Source: Lomentospora prolificans
Taxonomy: Eukaryota > Ascomycota > Sordariomycetes > Microascales > Microascaceae
DNA: 64,000 nt
Assembly (NCBI GenBank): GCA_029532625.1
Contig: JARFXM010000009.1
Span: 2,108,001 to 2,172,000 of the forward strand
Reading direction: 5' to 3'
The translations under genes were made by a program, and so were the position numbers. Of this stretch, positions 20,575 to 33,402 are shown one piece after another (position 1 is the first letter of the stretch; each line of letters begins with the position of its first letter). The notes under the pieces are model-generated. The model was given only the letters and a program-made list of their open reading frames with translations. It ran no database searches and was not told the DNA's origin.

Positions 20575-22484
20575 TCACCTCTGCCAAAACTTCCACCAAG
20601 GCCTCTTCCCGCCATCCCTCATCGCCCTCTCCCTCTTGGAGACCTCGTCCCGCCCCATGATCCTCCAAAAGTACACCGGCACGCCCGCGACCACAAAAGT
20701 CACCACGATGAGCGTCTGCAGCGGCTGCGCAAACACGGCCCTGCTGAGCAGGAACAAGCTGACGCAGCAAAATATGATGGGCGTCGTGATCCACGTGCGG
20801 TACGGCCTCTCGAGGTTGGGCTCCCTGACACGGAGCACGATGAGGCCGAGGACAGTCACGAAATAAAAGGTGTACCCGGCGACACCGTAAAACGTGAGGA
20901 GCGTGGAGAACTCGCCGACGATGACGTAGGCGAGCGTAAGGGCGCAGTTGAGGAGGAGCGAGTACACGGGCGTGTAGAAGAGGCCGACCTCGCCGTCGCC
21001 AAAAAGGGAGTTTAGACGCTTCATGAACCAGCCACGCGTGCGCTGCGTCGAAAGCTGATGGGGGTCGGTCCGGCGAAAGCCGATGCGGCTGAACCACATC
21101 GGGATATAGCCTTCCTTGCCGGCGGCGTAGATGAGGCGCGACGAGGTAAAGGTGGAAGAGTTGAGGGCGCCGAGGCACGAGGCCGAGACGATCAGGGCGA
21201 AGACGAAGGAGCCGATAGACCCAAAGACTTTGGCGCCGAACATAACGGCGACGGTGTTAGTGGCGTCGATGGACTCGAGAGGGAGAACGAGAAAGTAGGC
21301 TACGTTGGCGAGCACATAGCTCAGAATGATGAGTGGCATTGCTGTGTGGATTACCCTGGGCAGGTCGCGAGTCGGGCGGCGCAACTCTCCCACTACATAG
21401 TTGGTCTGGTTTCAAGTCAAGTTAGTACCGTACAGCGCCCTAGGTATCGAGGTAGAAGTCTTACGTTGTCCCAACCATCGTAGGCCCAGAGGCCTGCGTA
21501 AAGAGCCAGGGCCCACGATGACGCGTCCTTTGATGTGCCCTCAAACCAGGGATGGTCCTTCCAATCCCTGCTCGCCTCTCCGGAAGACGAGAACCCCGTT
21601 GCGGCAACGACAATTCCAATAATCGTGACGCCCAACAATGCCACAAACTTGAGAAACATGAGCATGTCATTAATCCTCGTCCCCAGCTTCGTCGAGACAC
21701 AGTTAAAAAACGTAACCAGAGCTAACCCCACAATAGCCACCGACTTGGACACCCATGGGCTGATATTCTCCGCCTCGGGCCCAATGACGGCGCGCACCAA
21801 GTATTCGCCCATTATGATGGCGATAATCGCAGCACTGCCGGGCTTCAGCACGAGCACGGCAACCCACGCGAACAGGAAGCCAGCAATTTCGCCAAAGATT
21901 TTCGACAGGTACACCTGCGCACCGCCGTTGAGAGGTATGGCACCACCCAGCTCGGCGTAACTGGCCGCACCAGTCCACGCTAGCACGCCGGCGACGACCC
22001 AGACAATGAGGGCCGCGCCAGGCGACCCAACATTGGAGCTGACCTGACTAGGGGATGAGAAGATGCCCGAGCCAATGACGATGCCGATGACTAGCGACAG
22101 CCCATTCATGTACGTCAACGTCTTATTCTTCTCCAGCGCGGCGCCTCCGAGCCCGGCACCTTGCGACCGGGTTTGCTCCGAGGCACCGATGGGTGCGTAT
22201 CCACTGGCGCCCGCCGTGGAACTTAGGGGGAAAAGATTCGCCGCGAAGTCGAAGTTGGAGGAGACAGAGTATGAGCGCCCGTGCATCCCCCTCGCCGCGG
22301 GATTGGCGCTGTCTAAGGGGTCCTCATGCTCTTGGGAGGCTTTTCGGGAGGATGAGAAGCTGGGTCTGGAGGAGGGAGTGTTGGACACCGCATCGTCGGC
22401 GAGGCCGCTGGAACTAGCTAGGGAAGCGAGCTCGAGAGAGTCCCGCGAGTGCTGCGGGAAGACGGAGGAGTATCCCGCTGGCAT
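20575..22484 (-). CDS. LAT-type amino acid transporter (APC superfamily), 616 aa
   Basis: Membrane permease of the L-type amino acid transporter branch of the APC superfamily, likely in the plasma membrane. Two exons, 22484-21465 and 21405-20575, join GLWAYDGWDN to TNYVVGELRRP, a highly conserved family segment. Residues 1-115 form a Ser-rich cytosolic tail. TM1 has the unwound substrate motif GIVIGSGIF, followed by GSPGAALIVWVVAGVLAWTG and ELGGAIPLNGGAQVYLS. I count about twelve hydrophobic segments. The C-terminus is short and basic, ending WWKFWQR. The family includes the fungal methionine permease Mup1 and animal LAT subunits. Substrate cannot be read from the sequence, and no heavy-chain partner is in the window. 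Confidence 0.88.
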
Positions 22485-23577
22485 GGCTGCCGTTTTGGGG
22501 CGTGGTTTGGTAGAGTCGGGAAACGTGGTTTATCGGCGTTGCGTACGGTCGCGTGTTTCGTAGATGCGAGCGGACAGCATGCGCCTGCGGATGTCTTAAG
22601 TGATGCCAATGAAGAATCACGGTCGTCTCTCATAACATGTCGGTAGAGTCGATGCCACAATGTCGATATTGACGAGGGCAAGGGATTATCAAGTCGTTAT
22701 TAACCTGGGACAAGGGAGCTAGAGTCCGGAGTAACGGGGGGAAAAACGGAGGGTAACAGGGTAATGAACCTGACGATCTTCGGAGACGAATCTGACTGCG
22801 CCGGGAAAAAAGAAAGAAAGAAAGAAACAAGACAATCGCCTAAGCGACGAGGAAGTAGTTGAAACGCTTTGCCGAGTAGTTAAGATGGAACAACGAGGGT
22901 TAGAGCAACGAGATCGTTAAAAGCGATATTAAATTATACAGGGCAGAACTTGTCCAAATAATCTACCCTCTTTTGGGTTGTAACGAAGAGGCTAGTAATA
23001 GAGAAAAGGAGTAGCTCTCATACAAAGTTAAATTGGTGAGGAAAAAGGAGGTCCATCTAAACGGACATGGCCGCTCAGACTGGGGACTTCTGCCAGCAAG
23101 CCGCTGGATGCTGCATTCAGATTTGGGACGAAGGTTTAGGCAGTGGGATTATGGTGGGCTGGCACATGGTCGTATCAGCTTTTGGGACCAGCGCATGGGT
23201 GGTTTTCGTAGTTAGAGGCGGTGTGGATTCCGGGTCTGTCCACTATATTCTCCCCCATTCACTGTGCCAAAGCTGCAACTCAAAGGCTCATGCCCTTGAC
23301 ACATTTCCTGGCCTCTGGTTGGCTCGCAGACTCAACCTTGATCAGATCACAGCGATTAGAAAGTCACGGGCATGAGCCACGCCAATGAAACGAGGAAGCA
23401 AAAGCGGATCTTGGGAAGAAATGCCGGACGCCCCTGGTGGCTGCTTATATAATATTCCTCTTAAGCCGCACCCGGAGGCAACTTCGACCTCGAATCCGCC
23501 GACTCAGTACCTGCCTCGTCTGGCTTCGCGCCAAAACTTCCTTTGGTGTGGTATCGGAGAAACGCACACCCCACAAA
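22485..23577. promoter_or_regulatory. Divergent promoter interval
   Basis: 1.1 kb between the start codons of the amino acid transporter (-) and the FAM32A-like gene (+). It contains a short AAAG-type microsatellite at about 22807-22828. A TTATATAATATT element at 23445-23456 lies about 130 bp before the FAM32A-like start. No coding sequence seen. Confidence 0.5.
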
Positions 23578-24071
23578 ATGCCCCTCGACGATTACGCCTC
23601 TGTGGGAGGAGGCGGAGCCCTTCGCCTCAAGGGCGCCAAAGTATCCAAGTCGAAAAAGAAGAAGAAGAAGGACAAGGCCGGCCTGGAAAGGGCACTATCG
23701 GATGCCGGTGGCGAGTTGGCCCTCGTCAAGAAGGATGGCGACGATGGCGATGACGAGGTAGAGAAGAGGATCATGAAGTCGCGCAAGGGCGATGCCGAGG
23801 AGGAGGAGGATGCGTCCGTCACGCGCAAGACGGAGGCGGAAAGAAGGCTCGACGAGGCCAGGAGGAAGCGGGTAAGTAGTCGTGCTTCTGAGCGAATACC
23901 GAGCGCCGGGTTTACCCGTTCTAACCGTGCGTCTAGTTCCTCGAGATGGCAGAGAACCCGGATGCGAGACCGGAGCTGCTCAAGACTCACAAAGAGCGAG
24001 TCGAGGAGCTGAATAGCTTCCTCTCTAAGCTCTCTGAGCACAACGACATGCCAAAGATTGGCCCCGGCTAA
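23578..24071 (+). CDS. FAM32A-like (DUF1754) nuclear protein, 142 aa
   Basis: Small lysine-rich protein. Exons 23578-23871 and 23937-24071 join ARRKR to FLEMAENPDARPELLKTHKERVEELNSFLSKLSEHNDMPKIGPG. The N-terminal GGALRLKG...KKKKKKDK and the C-terminal THK-x-RVE-x-(L/F)N-x-x-L-x-x-L-(T/S)EH-x-D-(I/M)PK are the two conserved blocks of the FAM32A family. In human spliceosomes FAM32A touches the active site and helps exon ligation for a subset of introns. The same role is a reasonable inference here given the intron-rich genome. The centre (residues about 50-80) is acidic and disordered. Confidence 0.9.
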
Positions 24072-24897
24072 GAACATCGAGGCATATTTGTGGAAGGAAA
24101 TGGGTTTTCTGTGTGTGGACGGAGTTATGGCACGGTTTTGATATTCTTTTTTTTTTTTTTATTTTTTATTTTTTTCATGGGCATCGCATACCCGGCTTTC
24201 TATATAGTACTTTACAGGTGAAATAGAACATCTAGGATTTGACATCTATGTTACGAGTGGAGTGACTAGAGTGCATGATCGGGCGCTTCAGTTAGTCTGG
24301 CAGCGTCGTATCACCCTGGGATAGTGAACTCACCAAGGTAAATCCCCCAAGGGGCTGTCATTCCGAAGCCCCTTGATTCTGGTTATTACCATGTTCTAGT
24401 CTTGCCAGCGCCCTGGTCTTACTCCCTTCCATCATCGATAGAAATTAGTGGTCACAAGCATGATTGCAAATCAATCTCATTTGTATACATGTATAAGAAC
24501 CGCAGTATTTACCAGTTCATCGCCCTATTCTATGTAGTGGTCATTAAGTCCGCCCACCCGCGATATAAATGCGCCGCATGTAAAAGCCCAAAAGTTCGGC
24601 CGATCTAATCAACTTTCTCGGTTTCGAGCCTTTGTGTGTACAAGTCTCCACAGAAAGGGATCCCGCTTAATCCCCAAAATGTTACCCCGGGATTAAGCTA
24701 GGTCCATGCAATAAAATTCAGTCCATATTTCCCCCTTCTTGCGTGTTTCTTCGCCGGGTATATAAAGGAATGGCTAGTTTGTATGATGCAAAATTACAGG
24801 TAAGGAAGGCAAGTGGCAAAAAAATTGCCTATGCTAAGTAAACAGAAAATTCAAATGACCAAATGGTGGATACAACGGTTGCTGGGCGCTGAGGCGC
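24072..24897. other. Convergent 3' intergenic region with T-rich tract
   Basis: 826 bp between the FAM32A-like stop and the stop of the minus-strand Ser/Thr-rich gene. T-rich tract at about 24148-24175 (T15, then T runs broken by single A). The rest is AT-rich sequence with no coding signature. Confidence 0.55.
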
Positions 24898-26109
24898 TTA
24901 GAGAGCCATGGCAGCAACGACGCCGAAGAGGGCTGGGATAATGGCGACGGCGTTCTGCTTGGGCGCAGCGTTCTGGAGATCAGGGTCGGAGCTGTCGTCG
25001 GTGGGTTCGGGAGGGAGATCATAGTACGAGGTGGAGGTGATCACAGTGACACCGCCGCCGGGAAGGGTGGAGGTCTTAGTGTTGACAACGGCGCTGCGGC
25101 TGGTGGCCCTTCTGGACGAGGTCGAGGTGGTATCTGCTTTCCAGTCAGCTTAGATGCTCCTAGTTGATAACGAAACAAAAAAGTGTGTAATGACAAGATA
25201 TGGTTCCAATGAGTCTGCCATCTCTCGCATTCCCTGTTCACCAGGCTGCACTGAGGGTAAAAGGGACACGAAAGAAAAGGAAACAAAAGTACGTAAGTCT
25301 CAAGCTCAAATGAACAAAGGACCCTACGTACCAGGCCTCGTAGACGAGGTAGAAGAGGATGTAGAAGAAGAGGTAGAAGAAGAGGTACGGGGAGGGGTAG
25401 AGGAGGAACCGGGATCAGCAGATCCCGGAGGGGGAGAAGACGGTTCGTCTGGCGACGACGTACCAGGATTATTGTCGGTGGGAGTAGGAGTAGGAGTAGG
25501 CTCGGTAGTGGTGGGATCAGGAGTGTTGGTGGTCTCGGGAGGATTGGACGTCAGCGTCTCAGTAGGCTCCTTGGTAGGCTCGTCGGTAGTCTCGGGCTCC
25601 TTGGTAGGAGTCGTGGTAGTGGTGGTCTCCTCTGGTGGATCAGGGTCAGAGGTCGAGTTGTTGTTATTCTGGCGCTTCGCGATTTGCGCAAGAGAGCTGG
25701 CCAGGGCGGCTCTCTCGCCGTGAACGGCCTCGGCGGCCTCCTTGTCAGAGACGAAGACTCCGTGCTGGAACTTCTCCGGGAGGTAGTCGTGGAGGAGCTT
25801 GTGAAGAGCCTCGGGAGAGGCGGACCTGAGAAGCTGGGCAACGCTCGAGTCGCCAGCAGCCTCGGCGTTGGCAGTGACGCCCTCCACGTCGGCGTTTCGG
25901 TGCAGGCCCCGGGGCATGGGGTAGTTGAGAGCCACCGTCGTAGAGACCAAGACGCTGACGGTCAGAGCTACAAGGAATCGTCTGAATGTCGTCATCTTCC
26001 TCTTCTGCTGCTCGACTGGCCTGGAAGGGTTGGTAGGGTTCTCAAGGGCTCGCTTCTCGTTCAAGAGACCAGCTTCGAGGGAGTTGTTGTTGGGGCCGTG
26101 GGCTGACAT
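24898..26109 (-). CDS. Ser/Thr/Pro-rich protein with N-terminal hydrophobic segment and GPI-like tail, 337 aa
   Basis: Unrecognised protein, probably a cell-surface or wall protein. Exons 26109-25332 and 25133-24898 join through a split Asp codon. One hydrophobic segment, FLVALTVSVLVSTTVAL, lies at residues about 44-60. If translation starts at Met39 (MTTFRRFLVAL) this is a classical signal peptide; from Met1 it would be a signal anchor with a 40-residue cytosolic tail. Residues about 65-150 are a compact non-repetitive region. Residues about 155-262 are Thr/Ser/Pro/Glu-rich with PTKEPET, TPTPTPT and SSSTSSSTSSST runs, expected to be heavily O-mannosylated. The chain ends in a hydrophobic stretch (VAIIPALFGVVAAMAL) after small residues, as for a GPI-attachment signal. 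No catalytic motif was seen. Confidence 0.72.
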
Positions 26110-29100
26110 GGTGATAAGGAAGAAGAAAGTCGAACCAGAAGGGTGATAGAGGTGTCGACTTATAAAGAGGAAGCCTGAGGAAGACGGGCGTCAGGGAGGA
26201 CCAGAAAAGTAGTAAAAGTTCGGCTCTTACGTCGAGACTGCAGAAAGAGGGTCCAATGAGACAGATCGATGTGGTCCAGGAACTCGAGACAGTGTCAAGA
26301 TCCAAGACAAAAACAAGTCGGCTTGAAGAGAAGAAGGACTCCTCAGAGGGCGAAAAGTAGCGCGAATCGCTTAGAAGGACCTTTGTGCTTTTCGGGACCC
26401 AGAATGCAGCTGGAAGGGGATTGGGCTAGAAGTGAATGGGTTGGCGTGCGGCTTGCATGAGACCTTGTGGCGAAAGCTCCGAGATACTTTGTTGACTTTC
26501 TCCAGTCCCTTGTTTGACAGGGACGGGGTTTTATCTTGTTTATTTTCGTAAACGCTCCACCAGAATGTTCCAACTTGAAGCAAGCGACGCTAAACAATAG
26601 CTCGAGGAAAGCGGACTTTTGCCTGGGATCGTCAGGAGGACAAGGTTCAGACTAGGCCGCCAGTCTTAAACCTTTCACGCTTGATACGAGCGGACCAGGA
26701 GGTGCCTGGGCTGGAACAGATCCAAGAGAGTACGAGGCAATGTGGGGAGAGGTCGCCTAAAAAGTGTGGATGTGGGCCGGTAGTCGGAGGTATAATCGAA
26801 AAGGAGGATGAGAGTCAGAGAGTGCGAGAAAGGGTAGTGAGAGAGGTATTATCGAAAATTGGGCGTGGGGAGCTTTTAGAAAAGCGCCACGTTTTTCAGG
26901 ATTAGCCTGGCGGAGGCTCATGGGTCGAGCTGACCCTGGTGGTGGTTTTACTATCAAACTAGTTTACAAGCCAGCGGTACATGCGATACTAGCGCTGGCC
27001 TGAGCTATGATGGCCTGGCGTCGTCTCCGACCACTCCGTCAGATGAAAATGTACGACTGGGTACTTAGCTTGGGGAGGCTGGAGGGAGGGTAAAAGGAAG
27101 AGTCGAGGTCCAGGAATAGAAAGAGGTTCAAGAAGGAAAGTCACACAGCGGGAATGCAACACGACACCACTGACTGTGCTGCGGGCTTCCAAGCAAGCAT
27201 AGTCAGTAGATGTATGCAAAGATGATGCAGAAACAAAAGCGAGGTGGGGGGCTGAGAGTAGTAATCGCCCAACCCAAACACTCATCCTCGCAGAAGCCAC
27301 TCGCGCTCCGTATGGTCGGACTTGAGAATTCTCCGCCCTCCTCGCTAGGACTGACGGTAGAATTTCGCGGAGAAGACCTTAAAAGTCGTTGGACTAGACG
27401 CAGTTTGGAGCGCGAGAAGGTGTGTGCAACCTCTGGGCTGGGCCGAGCCACTGCGCATGAGCCGGGATACCGATCTCAGCTCGACCAGGATAAGCTCTCT
27501 TTGTGACTTTGGTCTGGCCATAGGTGCCCCGTAGCGGTGGAAACACTGGCTGCCAACACAGTGCCAAGAAAAAAGCGGGGGATCCTGGTTCTCGACGAAA
27601 ATTCGAGGGCTGGGATGGGTAATAGCCCGAGTTGTGAAGATCCTCCCCTCTCGAACCCCTAGCTCGTCAATCTGTCAATGTGAAATTCATATTATTTATT
27701 AGTCGATAACATCATGAAAGTACGGCATATGGGATGTCGAGCACTTTTACAGACTAGCAGTCGGTGGACAAAGATGGCGGTCATAGTACGAAAACAGTTC
27801 GATTCCTTGGAAGGTGGTGATGCAGCGTTGGGGTGGTGTACAAGATTGACATCCATACAAACAAGTCGCCAACCTATCAAGCGATACGTGGGATATTAGC
27901 GCAATCAAAGGCCGGGAAGAAAAAAGCTCCCAAGGCGGATCAATCGGGAAGAGCGTGGAAAATCCTATCAGCTCAGGAATAAGTACATATGGATACAATT
28001 CCTTCCTCCCCTGGCGTTGACTTGTGCGCTAAACCTGGTGCTGACTGGTGGGAAGTCGAGACCGATTCAAGGCTCCACTCGCATGTCCATACTTCAAATG
28101 TTTCCTGAGCAAAGTTGCTGAGTCGCGGCTGCTGTTGGAGCGATCGGTGGTACCTGGTGGCACAGAGAGCCACTAATTGAGACGGTTCTCGACAGGTTTC
28201 AGGTCGATGATTTACTGTATGTACGGATAGCACTATCTCCGTCTCTTGCGACACTGCCCCAGGCCGGCCCGGGTCAATTCGCTTTTTAGGGCACGGCGGC
28301 GACATCTATTTTGCGATGATGATGTGCCAATTTCCGTCAATTGGAGAGCGGGTCGGCACCTGCTTTTCCCAGAATCTTTGGCCTCCCGCTGTTTAAGCTT
28401 GCTATAGAAACACTGTATTATGGACTGTTTGGTTCAAGGAATGGGTACCCGTTGTGAATGATTACCCACCCATCGCTTGGTCCTGGGTGTTACAGTGGAG
28501 CTACGGAAACCAGGTAAATGACATCACTGGGATCAAGAAAGTGACACCTCCCAAGGATGGAAAATCGCTTCGCCCTTGGGGAATGCCGAAATAGCGGCCA
28601 AGAAATCTGGCGCTCCCCCTTTAGAAATGTTCTACTTTTGGATGTCTTAGGCATTGGGAACTTCATTGGGGATACTCTGGCGCTCCGCTTCGTATTTGGC
28701 ATCAGTGCATAGGACATCCGGGGGAATCGAGGACCAGGGATCGTCACTGACTGCGGCTGCTGCTTGCGACAGCTCTCTCGTGTTGCCAGATACGGGCGGC
28801 GGGCAAGAAAATACGAGCTTCATCGTCAGGTGTGCCCGTCGTCAGAATGCTAGCTGGTCAATGTGTGGGCAGGCTGCCATTGGCTGGGTAACAACATATC
28901 GTGTTGCCAGAGAGGTGGCTCGGCCAAGCCCAGCGCTTTGATGGCCTGGCTCATCCACTGTCGGATTCGCTGGCCGGCGGCGGCTGTGGTGTACCCACCA
29001 CAATGCACCTTTTGCCTGACGTCGTTTTTCGCGGGCTTGTCACCATCGATCAACTGATAGTTGTTGAAGACGGAGCGAAACTACCGATGATCTTTGGAGT

Positions 29101-30619
29101 GGGATATAGATTCTCTTTCATTAAGACCTGTATCGGATCAATATTCTTCACCAAGGCAGATAATGACGGCACCGGTGCTTCTGTTGGGGTCATTCAGAGG
29201 GAATAATCAGACATAGCCAGCCCTATTATTCTATACTTGGCATAATACCCTCTAAAACGCGCAACACTGAGGTATTGTCCAAAGAGTCCCCAAACTGTTG
29301 TCTCTCTCTCCGGCACATATTCAAGCAAGCCCGCGTTCTTATTGGCTATGCAGGCCTCTACAAGAACGGCCTGTTTCATGTTAGGCGCCACAGGCTTGAC
29401 AGCTCTGAAATGTGGCAATCCGCACTATCGGCCATTCGGGGAAGCGAACGGCTGGGAACCATCGTGACCACTTGTACATGTTTTGCAGACGCGCGCGACA
29501 CCAGAGCGCTATCAACAGAGCCCTAGTCCACGGCGGCACTTTGAGTATCAGAGCATGTGTGCGAAGGATGCGCTATAGCGATGCGATTTTCGAGCTGCTG
29601 TTTTAGGATATGATGACGTGGTCACTAACCTGCTCGGTAGGGTAGGGCTTACTCAATGTCCCGCCAGCGGAGATTGTAGCTTAGGCTCGAGGCCGTGAGG
29701 AGAACTCGCTGCAACAACTTTGCCGTTCTCAGACAAGGAGCCATTCCGGGAATGGGATAACGGTTTTCCCCTCTGGTGACGACTCTCAGTCTCGTGCTGG
29801 CGCACAAAGATACTGCCATGGTAGAGGTCATGGTGGAGCCCGCCATGGCTTATCGAAAGCACATGCTTAAGCAGGAGATGCCTGCCCGAGGCGGAAACTT
29901 CTTTCCCTTATTCTACGATGTACTATCTTCTTCGCCTCGGATTCTCGTTAAGGTGACAATACACGGCCCCACTCCCGCCCGCTTAACCCGGACGCTTGGG
30001 TTTGTTAGTGAATTGATCCATGGTTGTAGAATGGGCTCTGTTGATCCGCGGACGTAGGAGCGACTGGAAATAGAACGCCAAACGTATGGTAGTTGTTCAG
30101 AAATTCAGGCACATAATAATCTTCGCCCAGGAAATGTAGTGCTCGGATTATTATGTAATTCTGTCTCCTTCTATTCTTAGTGGGCTGATTATAATCAGGC
30201 TGGCAGGGGCCGAAAGCCGTTCCTGCCGCCGATGGGCAGGAAACCAGGTACTTGTAGGTAATACAAGACTCAGTGCCAAATTAAGGTAGCATCTTGGCCA
30301 TCGGGCTATTCCCTCCTGTCGTAACGTGTACTTCTAGAGCCTCCCAACACTACCCACACTTCGGATGACATTCATGTGATAATCCACCACAACTCAACCA
30401 GTTCATGGTCTTATTGACGCCTGCTGTTGGCCGATACCATGTGTCTAGCATGGCCATTGACCACCAATACAACGTAACGAACTAACAAAACCCACGATAG
30501 TCTCCCGCAGTTGAGCCAGGAACACTTCTACGAACCCAAGCGATTCCACTCTCCTCCCCTCCCCTATCTTCCCATGATCATTCTATCACCACAACCTTCA
30601 ACGGTGCAAAGGCCCCGCC
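26110..30619. other. 4.5-kb gene-free interval
   Basis: Both flanking genes (Ser/Thr-rich protein on minus, SEC59 on plus) have their starts facing this interval, so it is a divergent intergenic region and contains two promoters. I examined the reading frames of both strands. All are below about 105 residues, overlap in antisense pairs and lack recognisable domains. No tRNA B-box, long terminal repeat or inverted-repeat ends were recognised. A TATAAG element lies about 50 bp upstream of the 26109 start (26159-26164, minus strand CTTATA). Confidence 0.5.
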
Positions 30620-33402
30620 ATGCCTAAGCCTGAGCACTTATATCCGACGCGGCAACCCGCCAGCAACCCCAATCCCGACGCCTCTGAGGAAGCTAACCTG
30701 CGCCTCCTGTCGCGCTCCCCCCATCCCTACCATCGCCAGAACTTCGAACTCCTGCAGCCCACCGATCGCATCGAATACACCGGCCGACCCCGCCCCGCAC
30801 TAGCCCCGCGCAGTGATGACCTGGACACATCGAACCCGCGGCTTCCGAAAGACTCGCCGCTCGGCAGCGATAGTGGGACTGAGGCCGATGATGAGCATTT
30901 TCTAAAGGGACTGCCCGCCCCCCGTGCGAAACCTCACAAAGGCTTGCGAGGTCGAAACGAAGCTCTGTCTGGGGCTTCTACGCCCCTCTTATCACCGACA
31001 ATTCCGGAACACCATGTTGAGGAGCTCGGCGGAAAATTGCCCGAGGCGATCAAGGGCGACAGGCGCCTTGGGATTGACAGGGTCCGCCAGGCGCGCCACG
31101 TTGTCAGGAGATACATAGAGGTTGCGCTTCTGGCTGGCCTCATCATGATGGTCTTGTCGAACAGGAGTGTACAACCAATAAGAAAATTATGGTTTCCAGG
31201 TAAAGTTTTTCGTTCCCCCGAGATGCGGGTTCCCAACGCTAATAGACGGAGTCAGAATGTGTGATGGCGCTCTCTCTTTCTGGAATACTCCTCATCCTAT
31301 ATCCTTTGCGCTTAGTGATCTGGGCGCATACGCACCGCTCACCGCGCCATCGAATTCCTCTGAAGGCACCGGTGCAATTCGATCCAGCGCCTCTCCTCTA
31401 TCCGCAGACTATAACGGTCCTCACCGCGTTCCTCCTAGCGAGTGACAACCCGAACTTAATGCTGCCCAATATAATTCTCTCCCTGTGCTCTATCCCCGAG
31501 CAGCTTATCCCCTGTACCTTTTCGAACGAAACTTACAATAGCGTTCACTGGATTCTATCTTGTGTGCCTCTCTTCAACGCGGTGTCTCGGGGCGCCCCTT
31601 ATCTATCGACCGGAGAGAAGGCCTGGTCCTTGATGAATTCTCACTACGTCACTCCCGGTATCGCCGTCCTACTATACCCCCTCCATCAGAGTTTACGCCG
31701 GGTCCTACACCACCTCACCACTACAAGTCTCCTCCCAGCCGAGCTCGAGCTATTCTCCGTCGCTCTTATTAACCTCTTACTCCTCACCTCCTCCCCACAA
31801 ATGAGGATTCTCAAGGCCCTTCTATGGATTGGCGGAGTCAGCCTTCTCGTCTTGTGCGGCCAAGTCATAACCTGGGGTATAGCATTGGCTCGGGTTCCCA
31901 AATGGCGCTTCAAGCGGGAGTCCCTTCAGCCAGCCCAGCCGCGCTTTGGTAGGCTGATGCGCCAGCTTCTCTGGTGGAAGCAGTCGCTCAAGAAGGGGGT
32001 GGATAACCGGGGTCACGCGGCCACCGGTTCAGCCTCCCTATGGCCATGGCCTTCCTCGGACGAGGGAGACTTAGACTCGCCCACCATGAAGTACGCTGTT
32101 CCATCCCCATTTGCCATGAACCGAGACGTGCCCCTCGATGCAGAGGAGGCAACATTGCTAGCTAAGACTGGATCGGAACCTCCCAATAACGGATCCCTCT
32201 CTACGCGAAGGAACACATTCCCGTTCGCCCCAGTCGCAGCTCGAGTTAGGAGGTCGTTTCCGACACACACAGCGGCCGGGCGTAAGAAGAGGTCGACATC
32301 TACATCCGTCCGTGCTTTCTTTAGTTTGACGCAATCGCAGGCTACACTAAGGAAATGGATATATGCCACGTACGTGTATCTCTGCATCGTTGGCATCGTC
32401 CTTCTTGGCATCCGAAGCTACATCTCTCAGTACGCCCTCGACGGAGCCGAAGCTATCGGTTGGGCCCTTGGCTACCTCTTTGGAAACATTGCCTGGTTCC
32501 GTTTCAAAGTTGTCAGCGAAAATCTGGACAAATGGATCTGCCTACCACCTAGGCCTAGCCTCGAGCCGGGCCAGTTCTGCCATCAAGGTTGGGCCCAACA
32601 TATCCGCCTCGAAACGTTTGGCGGCGCAAACACTAGGCTGATGATTATCGGCTACTGGTTCATGATCCTTGCCTTTGGCCTTGTCATTGTATACCGCCTC
32701 AAGGACATCTACGAGGTTGACACTCGTCGCAAAGTCTTCCACTTTATGATGGTCGGTATGCTCTTGCCTGCCACGTATGTCGACCCGGCCTTTGCAGCCC
32801 TGGCCCTCTCAGCTGCCTTGGCTCTCTTCCTTATTCTTGACCTCCTGCGCGCCAGTCAACTCCCCCCTCTGTCGAAACCGATTGCGAATTTCCTGGCCCC
32901 CTATGTTGACGGCCGAGATTTCCGCGGTCCTGTGGTCATCTCCCACATATTCCTCCTCATTGGCTGCGCTATTCCACTCTGGTTGACTCTTGCATCCCTT
33001 CCGCGCAGCGGTGAAGGCTACCTCGCGGGCTGGGAGATTCCCACTCGCGAGGTTAGCATGGTCTCGGGAGTCATCTGCGTTGGTCTTGGAGACGCCGCGG
33101 CCTCGCTCATCGGCAGACGGTGGGGCCATCGCAAGTGGGTTTGGGGCGGCGGCAAGAGCCTCGAGGGCAGCGCCGCATTTGCGACCGCCGTTTTCATCGG
33201 GCTCATATCCGCGAGTGTGTGGTTACGCGTCGGCAGGTGGCCTGTCACGGGGGGCAAGCTCCTCAGCTGGCCCGCGGAGCTCCGGAACGCTGGAGTGTGC
33301 GCCTCTGTAGCCAGCTTGACCGAGGCGGTTTTGACGGGCGGGAATGATAACGTGATTGTGCCTGTCGTGCTTTGGACTTGTGTGAAGAGTCTGGGGGTTT
33401 GA
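30620..33402 (+). CDS. SEC59: Dolichol kinase, 908 aa
   Basis: CTP-dependent kinase of the ER membrane that makes dolichyl phosphate, the lipid carrier for N-glycosylation, O-mannosylation and GPI synthesis. Exons 30620-31199 and 31256-33402 join LWFP to ECVMALSLSG through a split codon. Residues 1-165 form a soluble Pro/Ser-rich N-terminus, followed by many hydrophobic segments. The catalytic third shows the family motifs DTRRKVFHF, then VGLGDAAASLIGRRWGHRKW followed by GGGKSLEGS (CTP-binding), and near the C-terminus EAVLTGGNDNVIVPV. The central loop (about residues 430-560) is Ser/Arg-rich and probably cytosolic. The protein is longer than yeast Sec59 (519 aa) because of the N-terminal tail and this loop, which is common in filamentous ascomycetes. 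Confidence 0.93.

Noticed and set aside
25154..25723. 189-residue Gly/Ser/Val-rich plus-strand frame
   Set aside because: Antisense image of the Thr/Ser/Pro repeat region of the surface protein gene; composition is explained by the repeat.
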